From Nocardia transvalensis NBRC 15921 (GTDB lineage Bacteria; Actinomycetota; Actinomycetes; Mycobacteriales; Mycobacteriaceae): DNA of 62,726 bases. A model generated the notes under the pieces. That model saw only the letters and a list, made by a program, of their open reading frames with translations. It did not search any database and was not told the DNA's origin. Position 1 is the stretch's first letter; each line of letters begins with the position of its first letter. Below are positions 47,581-54,634 of the stretch, in pieces. The position numbers and the translations under genes are program-made. The DNA is taken from positions 1 through 62,726 of the forward strand of contig NZ_BAGL01000067.1 of NCBI RefSeq assembly GCF_000308875.1. The letters are read 5' to 3'.

Positions 47581-48024
47581 ATGGCCGAGAACTGGGCCCC
47601 GTCGGGCAATTCGAGCGGTGTATCGCAAACCGATTCCACAGCAGGCGCAGCACCTGGCGCCTGCGCTGACAGCCGGAACGACGAACGAGAGGGGGGAACG
47701 GTGACACCACCGCAGGGAGGACAGTGGGCACGGGCACAGCAAGCGCCCGAACCGCCGAAACTGAGCCTCATCGTCACCGACTTCGACGCCATGTTCGACA
47801 GCATCGAGGAGCAGTGGCAGGAACGGGCGCTGTGTGCCCAGACGGATCCGGAGGCGTTCTTCCCCGAGAAGGGCGGCTCGACCCGCGAGGCGAAGCGGAT
47901 CTGCCTGGGCTGCGAGGTCCGTGACGAGTGCCTGGAATACGCACTCGCGCACGACGAGCGCTTCGGCATCTGGGGCGGCCTCTCCGAACGGGAGCGCCGC
48001 CGCCTGAAGCGCGGCATCAGCTGA
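47581..48024 (+). CDS. whiB2: WhiB2/WhmD iron-sulfur transcription factor
   Basis: A Wbl protein required for septation in mycobacteria and Streptomyces (WhiB). The four [4Fe-4S] cysteines occur in ALCAQTDPEAFFPEKGGSTREAKRICLGCEVRDECLEYAL, then the G[VI]WGG turn in FGIWGGLSERERRRLKRG. Two starts have good sites: ATG 47581 (GAGGAGG; 147 aa) and GTG 47701 (GAGGGGG; 107 aa). The N-terminal ~75 residues are low-complexity and not conserved; the mycobacterial protein is only 89 aa, so the shorter form may predominate. Divergent from fbiA. Confidence 0.95.
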   Translation: MAENWAPSGNSSGVSQTDSTAGAAPGACADSRNDEREGGTVTPPQGGQWARAQQAPEPPKLSLIVTDFDAMFDSIEEQWQERALCAQTDPEAFFPEKGGSTREAKRICLGCEVRDECLEYALAHDERFGIWGGLSERERRRLKRGIS

Positions 48025-48097
48025 CGAAGCGGGCCCGACCGCCGCTGCGCTGCACGAGGGAAGCGCACGGCGGGCACGGCCCCTTCCAGAGCACCAT

Positions 48098-48217
48098 GCC
48101 CATTACCCGGAGCTACCCGGGCCCATTACCCGGAGGCGTGATCCGGGCCCATTACCCGGAGGCGTAGTCCGGGCCCAGTACCCGGAGGCGTAGTCCGGGC
48201 CCATTACCCGGAGGCGT
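48098..48217. repeat. 26-bp tandem repeat, about 4.6 copies
   Basis: The unit is GCCCATTACCCGGAGGCGT plus AGTCCGG. Copies: 48098-48120 (23 bp, divergent end), 48121-48146, 48147-48172, 48173-48198 and partial 48199-48217. Across each junction CCGGG and CCCGG can pair, so a row of small hairpins forms. The tract lies between the convergent whiB2 and zincin genes and runs to the first base of the latter's stop codon. Confidence 0.95.
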
Positions 48218-48690
48218 CATTCCTCCGGGTCGATGACGTCCGGATCTACACCCAGGTACGTGGCGATCTGCTGGACCAGCACCTCGCGCAGGAGGTCCAC
48301 CAGGTCGTCGGGGTCGCCGGCGCGCAGTTCCAGCGGCTTGCGGAACAGTACGACGCGGGCCCTCGTGGCGGCGCCGTGCCGGTCCACACCGGCCGGGACC
48401 AGCCTCGACAGCGGGACCGGGCCGTCGGCGACGACCTCGTCCGGCCAGGTCACCGAATCCGGGTGCAGCGGGCGGATTTTCGGCACGTCGTCCACCGCGA
48501 TATCCAGTTTGGTGAGTCGATCGTGCCACCGGCTGTCCAGCGGGGCGAACGCCTCGAGCACCAGCCGGTCGAACTGCTGTCCCCGGGTGCGCCAGGCCGG
48601 CACGGTCGGTGGCAGCATGGGTCCGCGCACCCCACGCCCACGACGTATCACCGACCGCGCGGTGGGCGGCCGCTTCCGTGAACGGGTCAT
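48217..48690 (-). CDS. Metallopeptidase-family (zincin-like) protein without the HExxH motif, Rv3259-like
   Basis: A 157-aa protein of the zincin-like metallopeptidase (PF06262-type) group. Conserved parts are FDRLVLEAFAPLDSRW, RLTKLDIAVDDVPKI, VPLSRLVPA, RARVVLFRKPLELRA and the closing LLREVLVQQIATYLGVDPDVIDPE. In active members of the family the closing helix is VLxHExGHxxGL; here HE and H are replaced (REVLVQQIA), so zinc-dependent catalysis is unlikely. The mycobacterial protein at this position appears similarly altered, as remembered. It is divergent from DUF3499. Confidence 0.8.
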   Translation of the reverse strand: MTRSRKRPPTARSVIRRGRGVRGPMLPPTVPAWRTRGQQFDRLVLEAFAPLDSRWHDRLTKLDIAVDDVPKIRPLHPDSVTWPDEVVADGPVPLSRLVPAGVDRHGAATRARVVLFRKPLELRAGDPDDLVDLLREVLVQQIATYLGVDPDVIDPEE

Positions 48691-48784
48691 GTGTCGAATC
48701 TAGTACTCGGTGGATTCGACCCCGAAAACCGGTGAACCCGGCCGCATCCTCGCGTGTCTCACAGCGCGCGGGGCCGCGGCGGGT

Positions 48785-48790
48785 TACCCT
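48785..48790 (+). promoter_or_regulatory. -10 hexamer of a leaderless DUF3499 promoter
   Basis: TACCCT lies exactly 7 nt before GTG 48798, with no Shine-Dalgarno. Confidence 0.45.
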
Positions 48791-48797
48791 CCAAGAC

Positions 48798-49217
48798 GTG
48801 ATTCCCATGCGTCGTTGCTGCCGCCCCGGCTGCAAGAACCCGGCCGTCGCGACGCTCACCTACGTGTACTCCGACTCGACGGCCGTCGTCGGCCCGCTGG
48901 CCACGGTCGCCGAACCCCATTCCTGGGATCTGTGCGACACCCACGGCTCGCGGATCACCGCGCCGAAGGGCTGGGAGATGGTCCGCCACGAGGGCGGCTT
49001 CTCCGCTCCGGACGAGGACGACCTGACCGCGCTCGCCGAGGCCGTCCGGGAGGCCGGGATGCGCCGCCGCGCACCGGAACCCGACCCGCGCGGCTACCCC
49101 GGCTACCCGGGCCAATCCGAGTACGCCGCCCCCGCCCCGCAGCGTCAGCGCCCGGCCCGCCCCGGCCGTACCGGCCGCCGCGGCCACCTGCGCGTCCTCC
49201 CAGATCCCCCGAACTGA
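48798..49217 (+). CDS. DUF3499 family protein (Rv3258c-like)
   Basis: A 139-aa conserved actinobacterial protein. The N-terminus has a C-C-x3-C cluster (MRRCCRPGCKNPAVATLTYVY), then SDSTAVVGPLATVAEPHSWDLCDTHGSRITAPKGWEMVRH, with a C-x2-H that could complete a zinc ribbon. The C-terminal ~45 residues are Pro/Tyr/Arg-rich and disordered. Function unknown. Either GTG 48798 or ATG 48807 (MRRCC) may start it; GTG is preferred because TACCCT sits 7 nt upstream as in leaderless promoters. It precedes the phosphomannomutase gene, with a repeat-rich gap. Confidence 0.9.
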   Translation: MIPMRRCCRPGCKNPAVATLTYVYSDSTAVVGPLATVAEPHSWDLCDTHGSRITAPKGWEMVRHEGGFSAPDEDDLTALAEAVREAGMRRRAPEPDPRGYPGYPGQSEYAAPAPQRQRPARPGRTGRRGHLRVLPDPPN

Positions 49218-49318
49218 CCGGCAGCGCCTCTCCACCGGCAGCGCCTCTCCACCGGCAGCGCCTCTCCACCGGCAGCGCCTCCCCACCGGCAGCACCTCCC
49301 GACCGGCAGCACCTCATT
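49217..49318. repeat. 17-bp tandem repeat, six copies
   Basis: ACCGGCAGCGCCTCTCC repeated head-to-tail at 49217, 49234, 49251, 49268, 49285 and 49302. Copies 1-3 are identical; 4-6 carry a few substitutions. It begins on the last base of the DUF3499 stop codon. Confidence 0.95.
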
Positions 49319-49386
49319 TTTCCGGCGTGCTTTTGGCCGGAAACCGTATGGCCAACGATGGTTTCCGGCCAAAAGCGTGCCGGAAA
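49319..49386. repeat. Inverted pair of palindromic elements with conserved loop (large hairpin)
   Basis: Two 25-bp elements in opposite orientation. A: TTTCCGGC (49319-49326), loop GTGCTTTTG, GCCGGAAA (49336-49343). B: TTTCCGGC (49362-49369), loop CAAAAGCGT, GCCGGAAA (49379-49386). A and B also pair with each other: a 17-bp perfect stem (49329-49345 with 49360-49376). A third copy lies at 53577-53599. Confidence 0.85.
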
Positions 49387-49393
49387 CGAAGGG

Positions 49394-49449
49394 CAGCGGT
49401 CAGCCGGAACGAGGTGGATGTCAGCGGTCAGCCGGAACGAGGTGGATGT
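49394..49449. repeat. 28-bp perfect direct duplication
   Basis: The 28-bp unit at 49394-49421, beginning CAGCGGTCAGCCGGAACGAG, is repeated without change at 49422-49449. Confidence 0.95.
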
Positions 49450-49570
49450 CGCTGCCGTATGCGTTGGGTGGGAAGAGCGGACTGGTCGGCCGATGTTCGC
49501 CTACGGCGAAGTAGGGCGGTTCTCAGAACACCCATAGGTGTACCGAATACTCTGCGGGCGGCTCGCCTAC

Positions 49571-49576
49571 TAGGGT
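49571..49576 (+). promoter_or_regulatory. -10 hexamer of a leaderless phosphomannomutase promoter
   Basis: TAGGGT lies exactly 7 nt before ATG 49584, with no Shine-Dalgarno. Confidence 0.5.
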
Positions 49577-49583
49577 GTCTGTC

Positions 49584-51032
49584 ATGACAGTCGCCCGGTC
49601 TGCCGAGTCCGTGAAAGCAGTTGTCAAGGCGTACGACGTTCGCGGTGTGGTCGGAGAACAGATCGATGCGGATTTCGTGCGGGACGTGGGCGCCTCCTTC
49701 GCCCGGCTGATGCGCGGCGAGGGCGCGACCAGAGTCGTCATCGGGCACGATATGCGGGATTCCTCGCCAGGCCTGTCCGGCGCCTTCGCTCACGGCGTGC
49801 TCGATCAGGGCCTCGATGTCGTGCAGATCGGCCTGGCCTCCACCGACGAGCTGTACTTCGCCTCCGGACACCTCGGCTGCCCCGGCGCCATGTTCACCGC
49901 GAGCCACAACCCGGCCCGCTACAACGGCATCAAGCTGTGCCGGGCCAACGCGCTGCCGGTCGGCCAGGACACCGGGCTGGCCACCATCACCGACGAACTC
50001 GTCGGCGGCGTGCCCGCCCACGACGGCCCGCGCGGCGATATGACCGAGCAGGACCTGCTCGACGCGTATGCCGAATTCCTGCGCGGACTGGTCGATCTGA
50101 GCGGCATCCGGTCGCTGAAGGTCGCCGTCGACGCCGGCAACGGCATGGGCGGCCACACGGTGCCCGCGGTCCTGGGCCCGGTGACGCAGCTGGAGATCGA
50201 GCCGCTGTACTTCGAGCTGGACGGCTCGTTCCCCAACCACGAGGCCAACCCGCTGGACCCGAAGAACCTCGTCGACCTGCAACGCTTCGTCCGCGAGACC
50301 GGCGCCGACATCGGCCTGGCGTTCGACGGGGACGCCGACCGCTGCTTCGTCGTCGACGAGCGCGGCGAACCGGTCGCGCCGTCCGCGGTGACCGCGCTGG
50401 TCGCCGAGCGCGAGCTGGCCAAGGAGCCGGGCGCGACCGTCATCCACAACCTCATCACCTCGCGGACGGTGCCGGAGCTGGTGACCGAGCTGGGCGGCAC
50501 CCCGGTGCGCACCCGCGTCGGGCACTCCTTCATCAAGCAGCAGATGGCGGCCACCGGCGCGATCTTCGGCGGCGAGCACTCGGCGCACTACTACTTCCGC
50601 GACTTCTGGGGCGCCGACTCCGGCATGCTCGCGGCCATGCACGTGCTCGCCGCGCTCGGCGGGAGCGACGGGCCCGGAGGCGGCAGCCTGCGTAACCACG
50701 GAGGGACCCGTGGACGCCGCGTCGAACACAGCGAGAAGGACCGGCCGCTGTCGGAGCTGGCCTCGTCGTACACGACCTACGCCGCCTCCGGGGAGATCAA
50801 CTCCACGGTGGACGATGCGCAGGACCGCACCCGCGCCGTACTCACCGCATTCGAGGGGCGGGCGAAATCGGTCGACCGCATGGACGGGGTCACCGTGCAG
50901 CTGCCGGAGGACGCCTGGTTCAATCTGCGCGCCTCCAATACGGAGCCGCTGTTGCGTCTCAACGTCGAAGCACGATCTCAGGAAGAAGTAGACGCACTCG
51001 TAACCGAGATCCTGAGCATCGTCCGCGGCTGA
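49584..51032 (+). CDS. manB: Phosphomannomutase/phosphoglucomutase
   Basis: Interconverts mannose-6- and mannose-1-phosphate for GDP-mannose, used for PIM, lipomannan and glycoprotein mannose. The 482-aa enzyme has the N-terminal VVKAYDVRGVVGEQID, phosphoserine loop GAMFTASHNPARYNG, metal loop LAFDGDGDR-type (GLAFDGDADRCF), sugar loop GGEHSAHYYFRDFWGADSG, and phosphate loop RASNTEPLLRLNVEA. ATG 49584 is used; an in-frame codon at 49575 lacks support. It starts the manB-TobH-manA set, with mannose isomerase two genes on. Confidence 0.96.
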   Translation: MTVARSAESVKAVVKAYDVRGVVGEQIDADFVRDVGASFARLMRGEGATRVVIGHDMRDSSPGLSGAFAHGVLDQGLDVVQIGLASTDELYFASGHLGCPGAMFTASHNPARYNGIKLCRANALPVGQDTGLATITDELVGGVPAHDGPRGDMTEQDLLDAYAEFLRGLVDLSGIRSLKVAVDAGNGMGGHTVPAVLGPVTQLEIEPLYFELDGSFPNHEANPLDPKNLVDLQRFVRETGADIGLAFDGDADRCFVVDERGEPVAPSAVTALVAERELAKEPGATVIHNLITSRTVPELVTELGGTPVRTRVGHSFIKQQMAATGAIFGGEHSAHYYFRDFWGADSGMLAAMHVLAALGGSDGPGGGSLRNHGGTRGRRVEHSEKDRPLSELASSYTTYAASGEINSTVDDAQDRTRAVLTAFEGRAKSVDRMDGVTVQLPEDAWFNLRASNTEPLLRLNVEARSQEEVDALVTEILSIVRG

Positions 51033-51135
51033 CTGGAATAGTGGAATCACAAGGTGCGAATTCGTTCGCAGTTAAAGCTTCACCCGGGCGCGCACCCGGC
51101 CTGGTGACCCGATTGAGGGGAGGTGGCAACGCCCG

Positions 51136-52326
51136 ATGATCGCAGGGACACCGGTACTCGATCTCGATGACGTCGCCTCGCTGGAGGCCGCCGACTCCGG
51201 AGGAACATTACGTTCGGCGGCGTCGGCGGGTGCGCAGGTGCGCGCCACCGCCGCGGCGGTCGACGAGGATGTGCTCGTGCGGCTGCGGGATATGAACCCG
51301 CGCAGCCTGGTACTCGTCTCCGGCTCCGGCCGGGCCGACCGCGCCGCCGCACTGCTGATCGCCGCGCTGGGCGACCACGCCGGCCTGCCCATCGTTCCCG
51401 CCACCGCCATCCCGCAGTGGGTGGGCCCGCTGGACGCGGTGCTGGTGGCCGGGGACGACGCGGGCGACCCGCGCCTGATCGGGGCCGTCGACCGCGCCGT
51501 CAAACGCGGGGCCGAGGTCGTCGTCGCGGCGCCCGAGGAGGGGCCGATGCGCGCGGCCGCCGCCGGGCGGGCCGCGCTGCTGCCGCCGCGGGTGCGCGTC
51601 CTCGACCACAACCGGATGGTCCGGTTCCTGGCCGTCGGCATCGCGGTGCTGCACGCCGTGGATCCGGTCCGGATCGGCCCGCTGGTCCCCGATCTGACCG
51701 TGCTCGCCGACGTGCTCGATGCCGAGGCGCTGCGCGACGGTCCGCACAACGAGGTCTTCCACAACCCCGCCAAGACCCTCGCCGCCCGGATGCAGGAGCG
51801 CCGCATCGTGCTGACCGGCGACTCCCCCGCCGCGGCCCAGGTCGCCGCGCATGCCGCCGAGGTACTGCTGCCGGCCGCGGGCCGGATCGCCGCCGCCACG
51901 GGCCTCGCCGACGCCGTGGCCGCGAACGCCCGCCTGATCGAATCGGCCGGGGTGGCCGCGCCCGGTTACGATCCGCTGTTCCACGACGAGCAGCTCGACG
52001 GCCCCGCGCCGGTCGAGCGCGTCCGGATCTTCGTGGTGAGTTCCGACGCCGACCAGGTGGCGGCGCGACGGCGGCTGGCGGTGTTCGGCGCGAGCGCGGG
52101 GCTGGTCGACGCCGACTTGGTGAATGTGGACACCGAGCTGATGAGCACCGAGGCCGGCGTGCCGCGGGCCGAGGAGCCCCGGCCGCCGGGCGCGAGCCGC
52201 GGCAGCGAACTGGAACAGCTTGCGGTGCTGGTACTCCGGCTGGAGATGGCGGCGGCGTATCTGCGCTTACTGGGTTGCCGCCCCGCCGACGACCGTCCCG
52301 AACGGTACGACGGGGGACCCTACTAG
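51136..52326 (+). CDS. TobH-like SIS-fold protein (Rv3256c-like)
   Basis: A 396-aa protein always found between the phosphomannomutase and mannose-6-phosphate isomerase genes in this group of bacteria. Its pattern (PRSLVLVSGSGRADRAAALLIAALGDHAGLPIVPATAIPQWVGPLDAVLVAGDDAGDP) suggests a sugar-isomerase (SIS) fold like the C-terminal half of bifunctional PGI/PMI enzymes. Catalytic residues cannot be assigned, and the biochemical role is unknown. GGGAGGTGG precedes the ATG. Its TAG shares one base with the manA GTG, indicating coupling. Confidence 0.85.
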   Translation: MIAGTPVLDLDDVASLEAADSGGTLRSAASAGAQVRATAAAVDEDVLVRLRDMNPRSLVLVSGSGRADRAAALLIAALGDHAGLPIVPATAIPQWVGPLDAVLVAGDDAGDPRLIGAVDRAVKRGAEVVVAAPEEGPMRAAAAGRAALLPPRVRVLDHNRMVRFLAVGIAVLHAVDPVRIGPLVPDLTVLADVLDAEALRDGPHNEVFHNPAKTLAARMQERRIVLTGDSPAAAQVAAHAAEVLLPAAGRIAAATGLADAVAANARLIESAGVAAPGYDPLFHDEQLDGPAPVERVRIFVVSSDADQVAARRRLAVFGASAGLVDADLVNVDTELMSTEAGVPRAEEPRPPGASRGSELEQLAVLVLRLEMAAAYLRLLGCRPADDRPERYDGGPY

Positions 52327-53573
52327 TGCACGAACTCGTTGGTGCGTTGCGTTCCTACGCCTGGGGTTCGCGCACCGCACTCGCTCAGCTGTGCGGCCGA
52401 CCGGTCCCGTCCGCCCATCCGGAGGCCGAACTGTGGTTCGGCGCCCATCCCGCCGATCCCGCGCAGGTGCGCATCGACGGCCACAGCAGCTCGCTGCTCG
52501 ATGTGGTCGCCGCGGATCCGGAACGCGAACTGGGCGCGGTCGCACCGGCATTCGACGGGCGGCTGCCGTTCCTGCTCAAGATCCTGGCCGCCGAGGAGCC
52601 GCTGTCCCTGCAGGCGCACCCCAGTGCCGCCCAGGCACGCGCCGGATTCGAGCAGGAGAACCACGCGCGGGTCCCGCTGGATTCGCCGATGCGCAACTAC
52701 CGCGACGACAGCCACAAGCCCGAGCTGGTGGTGGCGCTGGGGCGGTTCGAGGCGCTGGCCGGATTCCGCGATCCGAACCGGACGGTCGCGCTGCTGAAAT
52801 CGCTGGCGGTTCCCGAACTCGTCCCGTACGCCGATCTGCTGGGCGCCCAGCCGGATTCGGCCGGGCTGCGGACGCTGTTCACCACCTGGATCACGCTGCC
52901 GCAGGCGATGCTCGCGAAGCTGCTGCCGAAGGTGCTCGACGGCTGTGTGCGGTACCTGTCGGACAAGAACGGCGAGGCGGGTCCGGGCAAGGAGTTCACG
53001 GCCGAGGCGCAGACCGCGCTGGAGCTGGCCGAGGCCTATCCCGGCGACGCCGGCGTGCTGGCCGCGCTGCTGCTGAACCGGATCACCCTGGAACCGGGTC
53101 AGGGGCTGTTCCTGGCGGCCGGGAATCTGCACGCCTACCTGAGCGGCGTCGGGGTGGAGATCATGGCCAACTCCGACAACGTGCTGCGCGGCGGGCTGAC
53201 CCCCAAGCACGTCGACGTGCCGGAGCTGCTGCGGGTGCTCGACTTCGAACCGCTGACCGTGCCGATCGTGGAGGCGGAGCCGGTCGAGGTGGCCGCGGAC
53301 GGATCCGGCTCGTACGGCTACAGCACCCCCGCCCTCGAATTCGCGCTGCGCCGCTTCGAACTCGCGGCGGATGCGGAGCCGACGCCGGTGCCGCGCACCG
53401 GACCGGGCATCATATTGTGCACGGCCGGCACGGTGCGGCTGCTGCAAGGCACGGACGAGCTGCGGATCCCCCAGGGAACCGCGGCCTGGATCTCGGCCGC
53501 GGACACCACCATCCGCGCGCAGGCGGTCGACGGCGCGGCGCAGCTGTTCTGCGCGTGTGTCGGCGGGGAATGA
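52326..53573 (+). CDS. manA: Mannose-6-phosphate isomerase, class I
   Basis: Converts fructose-6-phosphate to mannose-6-phosphate. A 415-aa cupin zinc enzyme: ELWFGAHPADPA, zinc ligands in LSLQAHPSAAQA and the DSHKPELVVAL glutamate, FLAAGNLHAYLSGVGVEIMANSDNVLRGGLTPKHVDVPELL (His, and the family signature). GTG 52326 overlaps the TobH-like stop by one base. It ends the mannose-activation module, whose product is used by the GDP-mannose pyrophosphorylase at 56776. A palindromic repeat copy lies just after its stop. Confidence 0.96.
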   Translation: MHELVGALRSYAWGSRTALAQLCGRPVPSAHPEAELWFGAHPADPAQVRIDGHSSSLLDVVAADPERELGAVAPAFDGRLPFLLKILAAEEPLSLQAHPSAAQARAGFEQENHARVPLDSPMRNYRDDSHKPELVVALGRFEALAGFRDPNRTVALLKSLAVPELVPYADLLGAQPDSAGLRTLFTTWITLPQAMLAKLLPKVLDGCVRYLSDKNGEAGPGKEFTAEAQTALELAEAYPGDAGVLAALLLNRITLEPGQGLFLAAGNLHAYLSGVGVEIMANSDNVLRGGLTPKHVDVPELLRVLDFEPLTVPIVEAEPVEVAADGSGSYGYSTPALEFALRRFELAADAEPTPVPRTGPGIILCTAGTVRLLQGTDELRIPQGTAAWISAADTTIRAQAVDGAAQLFCACVGGE

Positions 53574-53576
53574 TGA

Positions 53577-53599
53577 TCCCGGCCAAGAGCATGCCGGGA
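53577..53599. repeat. Palindromic element, third copy
   Basis: TCCCGGC (53577-53583), loop CAAGAGCAT, GCCGGGA (53593-53599). It has the same 9-nt loop pattern (CAARAGCRT) as the elements at 49319-49386, with both arms changed compatibly. It lies 4 bp after the manA stop and may act as its terminator. Confidence 0.75.
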
Positions 53600-53707
53600 A
53601 CACGAACGGCGGGCGGCGACGCGCCGGGACGATGACGGTAGGGTACTCGGGCAAACCGGACATGCCGGGTTTCGGCGTGCGGTGAACGAAAGGACCGATG
53701 CGGCACC

Positions 53708-54628
53708 ATGTCTGCGGGTGGCGGTAAGAAGGCGATCCTCGCGGCGCTGAGCGCGAACCTCGGCATCGCCATCGCGAAGTTCATCGGCGCGGCGATCACG
53801 GGCTCCGGCTCGATGCTGGCCGAAGGCGTCCACTCGGTGGCCGACACCGGCAACCAGGGGCTGCTGTTGCTCGGGCAGAAGCGGGCCGAACAGGAGGCCG
53901 ACGCGCTGCACCCGTTCGGGTACGGGCGCAATCGCTACTTCTACTCGTTCGTGGTCGCGCTGGTGCTGTTCTCGCTCGGCTCGATGTTCTCGATCTACGA
54001 GGGCATCCACAAGGTCCAGCATCCGGAGGAGCTGACGTCGCCGATCGTGGCGATCACGATCCTGGTGCTGGCCATCGCGCTGGAGGGCTACAGCTTCGTC
54101 ACCGCCATGCGCGAATCGGCGCCGCTGCGCGGTAATTCGAGCTGGTGGCGGTTCATCCGCAATTCCCGCAACCCGGAACTTCCGGTGGTGCTGCTGGAGG
54201 ACACCGGCGCCCTCATCGGCCTGGTGCTCGCGCTGGGCGCGATCCTGCTCACGATCGTGACCGGCGATCCGGTCTGGGACGGTATCGGCACCCTCGGCAT
54301 CGGCGCCCTGCTCGGCATCATCGCCGTCGTGCTGATCGTGGAGATGAAGAGCCTGCTGATCGGCGAGGGCGCCACCCCCGACCAGGATCGGGCCATCCGC
54401 GAGAACCTGGTCGACGGCAGTCGCATCGATCGCGTGATCCACCTGCGCACCGAATACCTCGGCCCCGACGAGCTTCTGGTCGCCGCGAAGGTCTCGATCG
54501 TGCCGGGCCTGGAGATCAAGGACATCGCCGCGGCCATCGATGAGGCGGAGGGCCGGGTCCGTACAGCCGTCCCGATCGCCCGGGTGATGTACATCGAGCC
54601 CGATCTGTATCGCACGCAGCCGGTGTGA
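53708..54628 (+). CDS. Cation diffusion facilitator family transporter
   Basis: A 306-aa CDF protein exporting divalent metal (Zn, Fe, Mn or Co) in exchange for protons. Membrane helices begin with ALSANLGIAIAKFIGAAITG; the metal site is in GSMLAEGVHSVADTGNQ (HxxxD), and a second set in VVLLEDTGALIGLVLALGAILL (D...). DALHPFGYGRNRYFYSFVVAL and the C-terminal cytoplasmic domain (VIHLRTEYLGPDELLVAAKVSI) match the family. The metal cannot be told. It follows manA with its own ribosome binding region. Confidence 0.92.
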   Translation: MSAGGGKKAILAALSANLGIAIAKFIGAAITGSGSMLAEGVHSVADTGNQGLLLLGQKRAEQEADALHPFGYGRNRYFYSFVVALVLFSLGSMFSIYEGIHKVQHPEELTSPIVAITILVLAIALEGYSFVTAMRESAPLRGNSSWWRFIRNSRNPELPVVLLEDTGALIGLVLALGAILLTIVTGDPVWDGIGTLGIGALLGIIAVVLIVEMKSLLIGEGATPDQDRAIRENLVDGSRIDRVIHLRTEYLGPDELLVAAKVSIVPGLEIKDIAAAIDEAEGRVRTAVPIARVMYIEPDLYRTQPV

Positions 54629-54634
54629 GGTCGT

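Noticed and set aside
48098..48217. Possible CRISPR array
   Set aside because: Units are directly adjacent without spacers and no cas genes are present; it is a plain tandem repeat.
49217..49318. 17-bp repeat as a coding repeat
   Set aside because: It begins at the DUF3499 stop, and none of the frames crossing it joins a supported gene.
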